Assembly: GCF_000470655.1 (NCBI RefSeq)
Contig: NC_021921.1
Coordinates: forward strand, 496,001-560,000
DNA from: Halorhabdus tiamatea SARL4B
GTDB taxonomy: Archaea > Halobacteriota > Halobacteria > Halobacteriales > Haloarculaceae
Reading direction: 5' to 3'
Length of the DNA stretch: 64,000 nucleotides
Of the stretch, positions 51,699 to 60,667 are shown piece by piece. Position 1 is the first letter of the stretch. The number at the start of each line of letters is the position of its first letter. The position numbers and the translations under genes were made by a program. The notes under the pieces are model-generated. The model made no database searches. It was not told the DNA's origin and saw only the letters and a list, made by a program, of their open reading frames with translations.

Positions 51699-52361
51699 TC
51701 ACGAGTGCTCACTGCCGATCGGACTGCCGTCCGGTCGCTTGGCCCCCTCGGAGTCGTGAACTACAACGCCGTCGACGTCCGTGGGTTGGTAGTTGTCCCG
51801 CACGCCGATGGCTTCCTCACGCTCCCGAATGGCGCGTTCTTTGAGCGTCCCAGCCAGCTCCTCGGCGTCCGCTCGCGAGACGTCACGCCCGAGTCCCTCA
51901 CATTCGTGGGCGCGAACCGGCCCCTCGCGATCGACGACGCTGTCCATCGAGCCAGCTTCGGCCTCCCCGTCTCCGATCGAGAGACTGAACGGGTAGGTCC
52001 GACAGAGCAGTGGGCGGCGATCGTAAATCGAGCACTTCTCTCCGTCGGCGTCGTAGAACGTACAGTCCCCACACGCCCCGGTCTGGAGTGCCCACTCGAA
52101 GGTCTCACCGGTCGTGGTCCCGTCGTCGGCTTCCGTGAGGCCAAAGGGCATCGGTCGTGCAATCGCGGACCATTCGGGGTCGCCGTCACGCTGGATCTCC
52201 CGTATCTCCTCAGGGAAGATCGTGGCCGTGTGGTCCTCGCCATCGAGCCCGCGACAGCACTTCCCACAGCGGGTACATTCGAAGCCGATCGACTCGATCG
52301 CGTCCGCGATGACGTCGACGTCGAGTCCGCGAGCGACTGCGAGGTCGGCTTCGAGGTCCAT
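51699..52361 (-). CDS. YkgJ-type cysteine-cluster protein
   Basis: 220 residues. Cysteines cluster as FECTRCGKCCRG (near 28-40), GACGDCTFYDADGEKCSIYD and RRPLLCRTYPF, the signature of the YkgJ family, which probably binds a Zn or Fe-S cluster. The C-terminal part is helical and charged. The ATG at 52361 is used because it begins the acidic, conserved-looking stretch MDLEADLAVARGLD. Function unknown. Confidence 0.85.
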   Translation of the reverse strand: MDLEADLAVARGLDVDVIADAIESIGFECTRCGKCCRGLDGEDHTATIFPEEIREIQRDGDPEWSAIARPMPFGLTEADDGTTTGETFEWALQTGACGDCTFYDADGEKCSIYDRRPLLCRTYPFSLSIGDGEAEAGSMDSVVDREGPVRAHECEGLGRDVSRADAEELAGTLKERAIREREEAIGVRDNYQPTDVDGVVVHDSEGAKRPDGSPIGSEHS

Positions 52362-52451
52362 GTGCAGGATATCGTAGCGAGACGAAAAAGGGCGTCGAGA
52401 CAACGGACAATCGACGTAACTGACCGAACTGCACAGACGACGAGTGCCGAG

Positions 52452-52730
52452 TCACTCGGTCGTGCGGTAGTAGACCTGCTTGCGGGCGTCGCGGTAGCTG
52501 TACCGTGAGGAGACGAGATCGGCGTCTTCGAGCCGGTTGAGCGCGTATCGGACGGTCCGATCCGGGAGCAGCGATTCCGTGGCGAGTTCGCCCTGCGAGA
52601 GGGGCTGGTCGGTCTCGAGTACCTTCGCGATCAACTTTGCGCTCGGGGGCAACTCGCGGAGCCGTTCACGGAACTCCCCCTCCGTGAGGACGATCTCCGT
52701 CCGCGAACCGTCTTTCACAGTCGTGCTCAT
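52452..52730 (-). CDS. Small winged-helix regulator, paralogue of 24095
   Basis: 92 residues. It has LRELPPSAKLIAKVLETDQP, recognition helix LLPDRTVRYALNRLEDADLV and end RYSYRDARKQVYYRTTE, closely matching the gene at 24095-24361. The ATG at 52730 is preferred to an earlier start because the first 9 codons upstream are basic and unlike the paralogue. The region upstream (52755-52795) carries repeated AT-rich words that look like its own operator. Confidence 0.8.
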   Translation of the reverse strand: MSTTVKDGSRTEIVLTEGEFRERLRELPPSAKLIAKVLETDQPLSQGELATESLLPDRTVRYALNRLEDADLVSSRYSYRDARKQVYYRTTE

Positions 52731-52754
52731 ACGCGAAGCCAGTCGGAACCGACA

Positions 52755-52795
52755 CATAAGTATTGCCTATATGGAGAACATAAGACCTTATATGG
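52755..52795. promoter_or_regulatory. Possible operator between HTH gene and methyltransferase
   Basis: The words ataagtattgcctatatgg (52756-52774) and ataagaccttatatgg (52780-52795) are related. The second contains the inverted repeat ATAAG-ac-CTTAT. They lie upstream of the HTH start (52730) and before the methyltransferase start (52873), a natural place for an autoregulator site. Confidence 0.45.
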
Positions 52796-52872
52796 AAGGG
52801 GATGCCCTTGTATTTTGGCGGACAGACGGATCCAATACCGTTTTAATCACCCCGTGGTGAACATTCCATAGC

Positions 52873-53577
52873 GTGAAAGGACAGGAGTGGTACCAGGCCG
52901 ACGAAATCGCCGAGGCCTACGAGGAAAAGCGGTTCTCGGGTGGGGGTCGTCTCATCGACCGGCGGGAGAAGCAGGCCGTCCTCGATGCTATCGGGCCGGT
53001 CGAGGACAAGCGCGTCCTCGAGATCGCTTGCGGGACCGGCCGGTTTACCGTAATGTTAGCCGAACGTGGGGCAGACATCGTCGGCCTGGATATCTCCGCG
53101 GCGATGTTACAGCAAGGCCGGGAGAAGGCGCGGGCGGCAGCAGTCGAATCACATCTCGACTTTATGCGGGGCGATGCCGGACGACTCCCGTTCCCCGACG
53201 ATCACTTCGACGCGGTCATCGCGATGCGGTTTTTCCACCTCGCGGACACGCCGGCGTCGTATCTCAGCGAGATGCGGCGAGTCTCGAAGGAGGTGGTCTT
53301 CTTCGATACCTTCAAGCGCTTCAGCACCCGGTCGATCTACAACTGGGCGCTACCGATGGGATCGCGGCTGTACTCACAGTGGGAGATCGACCGACTCCTC
53401 GGAGAAGCCGACCTCGAATTGATCAGGTCGACCCACGACTTCATCTTCCCGTACGGACTGTACCGTGCGATCCCTGACAGTCTCGCGTCGCCCATCCGAA
53501 CGGTCGATCGGGCAATCGGGGGACTTCCGGGCGGAAAACGACTCTCGTCGGTCTCCTACTGGCACTGTCAGGTCTAA
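52873..53577 (+). CDS. SAM-dependent methyltransferase (class I)
   Basis: 234 residues. SAM-binding motifs RVLEIACGTGRFTVMLAERG (near 47) and IVGLDISAAMLQQGREKA, then FPDDHFDAVIAMRFFHL. The C-terminal part is less conserved and holds an aromatic-rich segment FIFPYGLYRAIPDSL. It resembles UbiE-type small-molecule or lipid methyltransferases. GTG start; TATA-like cgttttaatc near 52838. It sits ahead of a glycosyltransferase gene. Confidence 0.85.
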   Translation: MKGQEWYQADEIAEAYEEKRFSGGGRLIDRREKQAVLDAIGPVEDKRVLEIACGTGRFTVMLAERGADIVGLDISAAMLQQGREKARAAAVESHLDFMRGDAGRLPFPDDHFDAVIAMRFFHLADTPASYLSEMRRVSKEVVFFDTFKRFSTRSIYNWALPMGSRLYSQWEIDRLLGEADLELIRSTHDFIFPYGLYRAIPDSLASPIRTVDRAIGGLPGGKRLSSVSYWHCQV

Positions 53578-53647
53578 CCTGACGTCGTATTGTCACAGGC
53601 AGTCGATCTCGCGACGTTTTTAGTCATCCGGACTCCTATGGTGACGT

Positions 53648-54550
53648 ATGGACCTCTCGGTAGTCGTCCCGACGCTCAACGGACGGGAGCAACTCGCGCG
53701 GACGCTCGACTCCGTGAGCGAACACGTTTCCGGGGCGGCGGTGATCGTCGTAAACGGCCCTTCGGCGGACGGGACGACCGGGATGGTCCGCGATCGCGAG
53801 GACGTCGACGTCCTCGTCGAGATCGCCGACCGATCGACCAACGCCGCACGCAACGCGGGCATCGATCACGCGACCGGGGACGCGATCGCGTTCGTCAATC
53901 AGGGAGTTTCCGTGACCGACGAATGGGAAAGGGCGATCCGTGAAGGACTCAGAGAGGCTCCCGTCGTCACTGGACCGACACACCAGCGCGTGCGAGCCGG
54001 GAAGACGACCGAACGAGCCGAGACTGGTTCTGTGGCCGGCCGATCAGTGACGTTCGTCAACGCCGACAACGTCGCCTTGACGCGGAACGTCCTGGCCGAT
54101 CTCGACGGCTTCGACGAACACGTGCCCGTCGCGGACGCACGGGACCTCTCACACCGGGCGGCCGGTCTGAGCCGGGACGTCGCCTGGCAAGCGGGGATGG
54201 CCGTCGAGCGGCCGGTCGGAGCCGACGGCGGCACCAGCGAGACGGACTGGGATCGCGAGTACCGGTCGTTCGCGTATCGGCTGGCGAAAAACTACGGGGT
54301 GCGCCCGGCTGTCCTTGCACGGATCGGACGCCGTGCGTTCTCGGACGCGGGCAGTCAACTCCGCCGTGTCCTCGCCGGCGAACGATCGGCCTCAGGCTGG
54401 TTGCGCGCCGGCAGGGACGTCCTGACAGCGACTCCTGGTGGGTTCAAAGACGGACTCACCGCCAGGGCGCGGGATCGAAGCGACCGCCGGAATCCGCGTG
54501 GCCGCTCGACCGGCGAGGACCGGGCGGTAGCCGTCTACGACTCACGCTAA
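53648..54550 (+). CDS. Glycosyltransferase family 2-like protein
   Basis: 300 residues. The GT-A fold shows LSVVVPTLNGREQLARTLDS at the start, STNAARNAGIDHATGDAIAF, and a divalent-metal region that reads FVNADNVALTRNVLADLDGF (usual DxD here is weakly kept). The C-terminal part is helical and basic (RRNPRGRSTGED), perhaps to bind the membrane surface. The donor and acceptor are unknown. TATA-like cgtttttag near 53611-53619. Confidence 0.8.
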   Translation: MDLSVVVPTLNGREQLARTLDSVSEHVSGAAVIVVNGPSADGTTGMVRDREDVDVLVEIADRSTNAARNAGIDHATGDAIAFVNQGVSVTDEWERAIREGLREAPVVTGPTHQRVRAGKTTERAETGSVAGRSVTFVNADNVALTRNVLADLDGFDEHVPVADARDLSHRAAGLSRDVAWQAGMAVERPVGADGGTSETDWDREYRSFAYRLAKNYGVRPAVLARIGRRAFSDAGSQLRRVLAGERSASGWLRAGRDVLTATPGGFKDGLTARARDRSDRRNPRGRSTGEDRAVAVYDSR

Positions 54551-55360
54551 TCAGGGAGCGAGTGCGTCGATCACGCGGCCCGGGTTGTTCGAGAACACTT
54601 TTCGCATCGCGTCTTCCGGGACGTCGAGTGTGAGGATCTCCATGATCGCCACGTTGGGGTGAACGCTTGGCGCCCCGCTACCGAAGAGGACGCGATCGGG
54701 ATGTTCACGGAGTGCGCGTTCGATCGGCTCTCGAAATCTGACGAAACTCGTATCGAGATACAGGTCGTCGTGGTCGCCGAGCAACGCGATCGTCCGATCC
54801 ATCAGGTCTCGGTCGAGCGGGTAGCCGCCGAAGTGGGCGACGATTGTCGGAACGTCGACGGGGAGGATCGTCCGCTCAAGTTCGTCCGGGCCGAACGCCG
54901 TTCCGCCACGCACGAGTACCGGCAGACCGGCCGCTTCGAGTGCCTCGAGGACCGCTTCGTCGGGCAACCCGTCGGCGGCGGGATCGAGCATGAACCCCAC
55001 GAAGCGGTCGTCGTAGGCGAACTGCTCGACATCCGCGGGGGTTGTATGTTCCTCCCCACGTCTGGCAGTCAGGTTCCGAAGCTTCGCGCCCGTTCCGGCG
55101 TCGGGATCCCGGGGACCGTTGATCCGGGCCAGCGCGACGAAGGGGCGACCGACGCTCATCCTGGCGATCGCGTTGTTCGCCTTCAGATACGCCCCCTCAC
55201 GCTCGCCTGGATAGACGAGCGACCGGACGATCCCGGCCTGGTGCATCTCGCGTTCGAGTCGCTCGGGGGTCCCCGGGGCGTCGCCCGACCGCTGGTCGGC
55301 GTCGGGTTCGAGCCGGACGTGTGTGTCGACGACCCTGAACCCGTGCTCCAACTCCAGCAT
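54551..55360 (-). CDS. Amidohydrolase-fold protein with altered metal site
   Basis: 269 residues in the amidohydrolase-2 TIM-barrel family. The usual first-strand DxHxH reads DTHVRL, with the second His replaced by Arg. IVAHFGGYPL keeps the later His. The late FGSDxP box reads FGSGAP, without its Asp. Two usual metal/catalytic residues are therefore missing. It may be a non-catalytic or changed enzyme. The gene ends on the base after the glycosyltransferase stop, in convergent orientation. Confidence 0.75.
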   Translation of the reverse strand: MLELEHGFRVVDTHVRLEPDADQRSGDAPGTPERLEREMHQAGIVRSLVYPGEREGAYLKANNAIARMSVGRPFVALARINGPRDPDAGTGAKLRNLTARRGEEHTTPADVEQFAYDDRFVGFMLDPAADGLPDEAVLEALEAAGLPVLVRGGTAFGPDELERTILPVDVPTIVAHFGGYPLDRDLMDRTIALLGDHDDLYLDTSFVRFREPIERALREHPDRVLFGSGAPSVHPNVAIMEILTLDVPEDAMRKVFSNNPGRVIDALAP

Positions 55361-55439
55361 CGAGATGGACGTAGAGCGGTCCGGTCATTAAATCATCGTT
55401 ATCGTGAGGGGATCGGGCCGACGCCCCCGTCTTAGTAAC

Positions 55440-55451
55440 ACTTATATAGAA
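55440..55451 (+). promoter_or_regulatory. TATA box of the thermosome gene
   Basis: acttatataga forms a strong TATA box about 38 bases before the ATG at 55484, consistent with a strongly expressed chaperonin. Confidence 0.55.
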
Positions 55452-55483
55452 CCGCAAACGACGGATAAAGTGAGGCTACACAT

Positions 55484-57058
55484 ATGTCACAATCCGGTCA
55501 GCAGCGCATGGGTGGCGCACCCATGTTCATTCTCAGCGAAGACTCCCAGCGGACACAGGGAGAGGACGCACAGAGTTCGAACATTTCAGCGGGCAAGGCA
55601 ATCAGCGAGGCCGTACGAACCACGCTGGGCCCCCGCGGCATGGACAAGATGCTCGTCGCGGACGGCGACGTCGTGATTACTAACGACGGCGCGACCATCC
55701 TCGAGGAGATGGAGATCGAGCACCCGGCGGCCGACATGCTCGTCGAGGTCGCCCAGACCCAGGAGGAGGAGGTCGGTGACGGTACGACGACTGCCTCCGT
55801 TCTGGCGGGCGAGCTTCTGAGCAAGGCCGAGGAGTTGCTCGACGACGACGTCCACCCGACGACGATCGTCGAGGGGTATCACGAGGCGTCTTCGCTGGCT
55901 CGTGAGGCCATCGACGACCTCGTCATCGACGGTGATCTCGACGCAGACGACCTGATCCGGGTCGCCGAGTCGAGCATGACGGGTAAGGGAACGGGCGACG
56001 TCGCCGCCGGCCCGCTCGCCGAGACAGTCGTCGACGCCGTCGACCACGTCCGGACGGACGAGGGCGTCGATCGGGACAGCATCACGATCCACGCCCAGGT
56101 CGGGTCGAGTTCGAGCGCGACGGACCTGATCGAGGGCGTCATCGTCGACGAGGAGCCCGTCCACGACAACATGCCCCGGACGGTCGAGGACGCCGCCATC
56201 GCCGTCGTCGACAGCGACCTCGAACTCAAAGAGAGCAGCATCGACGCCGAGTACAACGTCAACAACGTCGATCAGCTCAACGCAGCCATCGAGTCCGAGG
56301 AGGCGGAACTCCGCGAACGCGCCCAGCGTGTCGTCGAGCTCGGGGCTGACGTGCTGTTCGCAAGCGGCGACATCGACGACCGCGTCGCCTCCTACCTCGC
56401 GAAGGACGGCGTGCTGGCGGTCGACGACGTCTCCGACCTCGGCGCGATCATCAACGCGACTGGGGCGAGTCGCGCCGCGTCGGTCGAGGACCTCGAAGCC
56501 GACGAACTCGGCAACGCCGACTCCATCTCGGTACGGAATTACGGCGACGACGACCTCACCTTCATCGAGGGCGGGGCAGCCGCCAAGGCCGTCACGATCT
56601 TCGCCCGCGGCGGCACCGAACACGTCGTCGACGAACTCGAGCGCTCGATTCGTGACGCGCTCGACGTCGTCACGGCCGCACTCGAACGCGGCGGCGTCGT
56701 CCCCGGTGCCGGCGCGACCGAGATCGTCATCGCCGACTACGTCCGCGATCACGCCGCCGGCGTCGAAGGCCGCAAGCAACTCGCCGTCGAGGCCTTCGCC
56801 GACGCCGTCGACGTCCTCCCGCGCACGCTCGCGAGCAACACCGGCATGGACCCGATCGACGCCCTGGTCGACCTCCGAGCGGCCTACGAGAACGACACGC
56901 TCTCGGGTGTCCTCTCTTCGGGCCAGAGCGGCGACATCGCCGATCCCCTCGAGGCAGGCGTCCTCGACCCCGCCGCAGTCAAGCGCGAGGCGGTCGACTC
57001 AGCGACGGAAGCCGCGACCATGATCGTCCGCATCGACGACGTCATCTCCGCGAGCTAA
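55484..57058 (+). CDS. ths: Thermosome subunit (group II chaperonin)
   Basis: 524 residues. Family motifs: [13 protein letters not shown] and [20 protein letters not shown] near the N-terminus, [16 protein letters not shown], and [20 protein letters not shown]. The C-terminus ends shortly after DDVISAS with no Gly-Gly-Met tail. The length matches the third haloarchaeal subunit (cct3/thsC type, about 524) better than the two longer ones, from memory. Such chaperonins fold proteins in ATP-driven double rings. Confidence 0.93.
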   Translation: MSQSGQQRMGGAPMFILSEDSQRTQGEDAQSSNISAGKAISEAVRTTLGPRGMDKMLVADGDVVITNDGATILEEMEIEHPAADMLVEVAQTQEEEVGDGTTTASVLAGELLSKAEELLDDDVHPTTIVEGYHEASSLAREAIDDLVIDGDLDADDLIRVAESSMTGKGTGDVAAGPLAETVVDAVDHVRTDEGVDRDSITIHAQVGSSSSATDLIEGVIVDEEPVHDNMPRTVEDAAIAVVDSDLELKESSIDAEYNVNNVDQLNAAIESEEAELRERAQRVVELGADVLFASGDIDDRVASYLAKDGVLAVDDVSDLGAIINATGASRAASVEDLEADELGNADSISVRNYGDDDLTFIEGGAAAKAVTIFARGGTEHVVDELERSIRDALDVVTAALERGGVVPGAGATEIVIADYVRDHAAGVEGRKQLAVEAFADAVDVLPRTLASNTGMDPIDALVDLRAAYENDTLSGVLSSGQSGDIADPLEAGVLDPAAVKREAVDSATEAATMIVRIDDVISAS

Positions 57059-57208
57059 GGCGCCATCACGCGGTCGAGTTTGGGTCTCCGCGTCATCGCC
57101 GTTCGTTTTTGGATTCCGTGAACGCTTCGAGCAGTGATCAGTCTGTGACTTCGCTGTTGCCCACCACAGCAACGGAGGGTTTTTCGGCATTCACTCGCTG
57201 GAGTAGGT

Positions 57209-57649
57209 ATGCGCCGCCGTCAGTTGCTCGCCGCTGCCGGGACTGTCGTTATTGGGGGCTGTGCCGATCTTTCGTCGATCGACGAGTCGACGCCGGCCTC
57301 GTCTTTCCCGCCCGCGACGCCCGTCTGGCACGTCACGCCGCCGTACCCGTTTCGCTTCGACGGCGAATTGACTGTCTCACCAGACAATCCTCGGGGGTGG
57401 TTACTGGCTGACGTTCAGCCGAAACGCGTCCGCGTCGCCGGCGAGGTGCTCGAGGGCGGCCCGATAAACGCCGCCTTCTCCGAGGAAGAGATCGACCGGG
57501 CACGCGTCCCCGCCTCGACGTTCGAAACGTTGTCGGCGGCGTCGACCTTCGAGAAGACTGTCGCGTATCCGGCGGGTGGCGGTTCGTTTTTCTTCCACGC
57601 CGACCGTGAGACGACACTCGACCTGCGAGTCGAGATCGAGCGGACGTAG
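57209..57649 (+). CDS. Tat lipoprotein, unknown function
   Basis: 146 residues. The N-terminus MRRRQLLAAAGTVVIGGCAD combines a twin-arginine motif with a lipobox Cys at about 18, so it should be exported folded and lipid-anchored. The mature part is beta-rich (AEPKRVRVAGEVLEGGPINA-type strands), ending in TTLDLRVEIERT. I do not recognise a domain. Confidence 0.72.
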   Translation: MRRRQLLAAAGTVVIGGCADLSSIDESTPASSFPPATPVWHVTPPYPFRFDGELTVSPDNPRGWLLADVQPKRVRVAGEVLEGGPINAAFSEEEIDRARVPASTFETLSAASTFEKTVAYPAGGGSFFFHADRETTLDLRVEIERT

Positions 57650-57710
57650 GCCATCCGGCACTCGAGCGCGGAGCAATCGACTCACATAGCTCGGGAGTCT
57701 TGGTTGCGTC

Positions 57711-58181
57711 ATGCTCGAAAATCGCTCGTTCGTCGCCGCGACCGTCACGGTCGGGGTCGCCTCCCTGGCTCACGCCGCCCTCACCTGGCCGGCCGCGGCG
57801 ACGGTCGCACTCTTCGGCGGTGGGGCCGTCGTTGCTTTCGTCGCCGAGGCCATCGTGATCGCTCGCGGGTACCTCGAACACCACGTCACTCCGAAACTGG
57901 CTGGCGTACCGGTGTACGTTCTCTTTGGTTGGACTGGTGCCGTCTACGTCGCCTTTCGCGTTGCCCTGCTCGGAGCCGACGGGCCGACGGCGGTCGCCGT
58001 TGGCGCCGGACTCGCGACCACCGTCGACCTGCTCACCGATCACAAGGGCGTCGAGGCAGGATTCTGGACGTATACGGACGACCTGCCTGGCCCGCGATTC
58101 CGCGGGGTGCCGTGGTGGAATTCCGCCGGCTGGTTCGTCGTCAGCTCGACCACGGCGGCCCTGGGGCTGGCGTTCCTGTGA
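57711..58181 (+). CDS. Short carotenoid-biosynthesis-type membrane protein (DUF422-like)
   Basis: 156 residues, about four membrane helices. The C-terminal GVPWWNSAGWFVVSSTTAAL and HKGVEAGFWTYTDDL match the end of CruF/DUF422 carotenoid hydratases, which are about 280 residues. Only the C-terminal half is present, though the gene has its own ATG and no frame damage. It might be a separate short family or a remnant. Confidence 0.6.
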   Translation: MLENRSFVAATVTVGVASLAHAALTWPAAATVALFGGGAVVAFVAEAIVIARGYLEHHVTPKLAGVPVYVLFGWTGAVYVAFRVALLGADGPTAVAVGAGLATTVDLLTDHKGVEAGFWTYTDDLPGPRFRGVPWWNSAGWFVVSSTTAALGLAFL

Positions 58182-58244
58182 GAGTTGCCCCTTGGATATT
58201 CTATCCGGTGAATCATCGGCACACAACTTGGTCCGCCAGACCAA

Positions 58245-58346
58245 CTAGATGCGAACTTGCCCGTCAGCCCGGCCCCAATTGACCGGGAGTTCGACGTTGC
58301 CGTGGCTTCCGCCGGTGACAAGCTGGTTGTCAGCCTGAGCCGCGGT
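58245..58346 (-). pseudogene. Fragment of a SAM-hydrolase gene tail
   Basis: On the minus strand the bases read AQADNQLVTGGSHGNVELPV and on to a TAG, closely matching the C-terminal part (VEADNRLVTVGSHGNVELAV) of the complete gene at 59830-60615. DNA identity over about 85 bases is near 80 percent by eye. The remaining part of the gene is gone, and the lipoprotein gene at 58365-59660 sits between the two copies. Confidence 0.65.
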
Positions 58347-58364
58347 CGTTGAGGACGATACGCA

Positions 58365-59660
58365 TCACGCTGTGCGAAGTGCATACACCGCTCCGTCGTT
58401 AGAGCCAGCGTATACAGTTGATCCCACAAGTGCGAGTGATCCGATCAAGCTTGGCGTAGAGAAAGTCCACAGCGTCTCCCCCGATTCGGCGTCAAATGCG
58501 CGGATTCGACCACCGTCACCGCTCTGCTGACCAGTATACGCTTCACCGTCAGGGTAGCCCCCGCAAGTAACAACAACACCATTGTCCCCGACGACGACAG
58601 ATCTTTGAACCCACTCAGTTTCTCGTGTCCACGTAACCGTCCGATCCGGAAGGTCAACAGCCCGAAGTTCACCACTGTTCGGAAGGTAGTAGTCACCGAA
58701 ATCGTCATACAGAGAGATACTGAGGTACGCCGTGTCGTTCATGACCGCAGGTGCATTCGCCGTGCCGCCGAACGTCGCCGGATCCCAGAGTGCTTCACCC
58801 GTCTCAGTGTCGTACCCGTACAGTGTCGGCATTCCCCCTGCTGGGCTCCAGTCGCCGCCGACGATTACTCTCCCAGAATCGACTGCCGGCACAGTCGAGC
58901 CTGAATACTGGGCAGCCCACGTTTCCCTGGGGCCACTATGCAAGGATGCACCGATTCCCGTTCGCGGGTGATATCGGACAACACCCGAGTTCCCGCTCAC
59001 GAAGACCGAGCCATCAGCAAGCGTTGGATAAATCCCCTCGTTCTGCCATCGAATGTCGCCAGATTCAGCGTCAAACGCAACGAGTTGCTTGTCCCGCCCA
59101 CCGGAGTGGCCGACAAGCACTGTCTCCGTGTTAGCGACCAGACGTGCAGGTCCACGGCTGTCACCCGCCTCGTACGTGCGCCAGATTGCGTGTGTATTCC
59201 GCTCGGGAGTGTACTCCCATCCTCGAAGGAACTGGACAAACGACTCGTCTCGAACACCGAGTGGCCCAGCAGCGTACAATCGCTGGCCGCCATCAGCTCC
59301 TGGGGCGATCCCAGCGACATACGCAGGAACGAACTCCGAAAGAACTTGCGTGCGATCATCCAGCCGGATGACGACGAGACCCTGCTCACCGTACGCAGTC
59401 AGAAGTCCATTGGCAACGACGAGACCATGGGCGGAAACAGGTGTTTCGACCGTCCAGGCCGCTTCGACATCGCTTCTGGGAGGTTTTGCGTTCGGATTGT
59501 GTCCAGTGTTTGTACAATCGTAGCGTGCTAGTGGCCACGTGTCCTCGGGTGGAGACCACGTATCCGCCGAAATCGAATTCCCACCAGAACAGCCTGCGAG
59601 TGCGGTTGTTGTGCAAGTAGCACCGGCGGCAAGGAGAGTACGTCTACTGAGGGAGGGCAT
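58365..59660 (-). CDS. PQQ-type beta-propeller Tat lipoprotein
   Basis: 431 residues. SRRTLLAAGATCTTTALAGC is a Tat signal with lipobox. The body is a run of PQQ/BamB-like propeller blades: KQLVAFDAESGDIRWQNEGI, LYGYDTETGEALWDPATF, RIRAFDAESGETLWTFSTPS. Such propellers are scaffolds for protein contacts or quinone binding; no dehydrogenase catalytic residues are evident. Its DNA is somewhat less GC-rich than neighbours, and the duplicated gene tail downstream suggests it arrived by insertion. TATA-like gttttatgtgg on the minus strand near 59687-59697. Confidence 0.85.
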   Translation of the reverse strand: MPSLSRRTLLAAGATCTTTALAGCSGGNSISADTWSPPEDTWPLARYDCTNTGHNPNAKPPRSDVEAAWTVETPVSAHGLVVANGLLTAYGEQGLVVIRLDDRTQVLSEFVPAYVAGIAPGADGGQRLYAAGPLGVRDESFVQFLRGWEYTPERNTHAIWRTYEAGDSRGPARLVANTETVLVGHSGGRDKQLVAFDAESGDIRWQNEGIYPTLADGSVFVSGNSGVVRYHPRTGIGASLHSGPRETWAAQYSGSTVPAVDSGRVIVGGDWSPAGGMPTLYGYDTETGEALWDPATFGGTANAPAVMNDTAYLSISLYDDFGDYYLPNSGELRAVDLPDRTVTWTRETEWVQRSVVVGDNGVVVTCGGYPDGEAYTGQQSGDGGRIRAFDAESGETLWTFSTPSLIGSLALVGSTVYAGSNDGAVYALRTA

Positions 59661-59829
59661 CCCTAGTAGATTACAATTCTACCACATAAAACGTTCTGAT
59701 GCCTGTGGCAATAGCGAGAACCAATACGAGCCACTTCTGGGCAGCGCGTCGTTGATAGCACGATTTCCCGTGCTTCGGATATGTGCCAGCCGAGCACTGA
59801 TCGGATATATGATTTGCTCAGGGCGACGG

Positions 59830-60615
59830 TCACGTCCACCGAAGCCGGACCCGCGACCCCGGCGAGACGCTGAATCGCTCCTCGCCCCGGCCCCGATTGA
59901 CGGCGAGTTCGACGTTGCCGTGGCTCCCGACAGTGACAAGCCGGTTGTCGGCCTCGACCGTCGCGTAGGTTCGTCTCGCGGGTGCCCAGACGCCGTTGAC
60001 GGTCACTGCCTCGCCGAAACGGTCTGTCAGAACCTCGCCCGGGACGTTCGTGATCGCGTTGCCGAAGTCATCGACCACCAGCACTTCGCCGTCGACACCG
60101 TCGTCCCGGGTCGTGGGTTCGGGGAACGCCAGGTCCTCGCATGCCTCGACGCAGCCGAACCGGTCGCCGGACTCGAAGGCCCCCAGGCCGGCCTCGTGGA
60201 CGGTTGCCGCCATCGGCGCGAAGACGTCCCGACCGTGGAACGTGACGCTTTCGGGGTCGTCGTAGCGATACTCGAAGACCTCGATCCCGTCGGCCTCGGC
60301 AGGTTCGTCCGCGCCGTCGGCGAGTTCCCGAGCGGCTGGAATCAAGACGCCGTTATCAGGGCCAACGAGGACGTGCTCGCCAGCCCGAACTGCCAGGGCC
60401 GCCCGGTCGGTCCCGACGCCGGGGTCGACCACGACGAGGTGAACGGCAGGTGGGAACGACGGCAGGATTTCACGCAGCCAGAACGCGGCCGCCTGGACGT
60501 CCTGCCGGGGGAAGTCATGGGAGACGTCGATCAGCCGGGCGTCAGTCCGAGTCGTGAGAACGCCCTTCATCGCCGCCGGATACGGAGCACCGAAGTCGGA
60601 ACTGAGCGTGATCAT
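59830..60615 (-). CDS. SAM hydrolase/hydroxide adenosyltransferase (DUF62)
   Basis: 261 residues. Catalytic Asp in LSSDFG near residue 7, then HLVVVDPGVGTDRAALAV, GPDNGVL and VDDFGNAITNVPG, all typical of the DUF62 family that splits S-adenosylmethionine into adenosine and methionine. The ATG at 60615 is preceded by GGAG 6 bases off. Related proteins also make 5'-fluoro- or chloro-adenosine, but the residues for halide binding cannot be checked here. It is followed downstream by the duplicated tail fragment at 58245. Confidence 0.87.
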   Translation of the reverse strand: MITLSSDFGAPYPAAMKGVLTTRTDARLIDVSHDFPRQDVQAAAFWLREILPSFPPAVHLVVVDPGVGTDRAALAVRAGEHVLVGPDNGVLIPAARELADGADEPAEADGIEVFEYRYDDPESVTFHGRDVFAPMAATVHEAGLGAFESGDRFGCVEACEDLAFPEPTTRDDGVDGEVLVVDDFGNAITNVPGEVLTDRFGEAVTVNGVWAPARRTYATVEADNRLVTVGSHGNVELAVNRGRGEERFSVSPGSRVRLRWT

Positions 60616-60667
60616 CGTGACTCCTACGCGAGCCAGGACAAAAGGCACTGGGTCGAGACAGGTCTCG

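Noticed and set aside
54551-55360. Frameshift in the amidohydrolase-like gene
   Set aside because: The frame is intact over 269 residues and keeps the barrel motifs; only point replacements at metal positions are seen.
55586-56779. 397-codon frame antisense to the thermosome gene
   Set aside because: Covered by the chaperonin with all family motifs on the other strand; a shadow of high GC.
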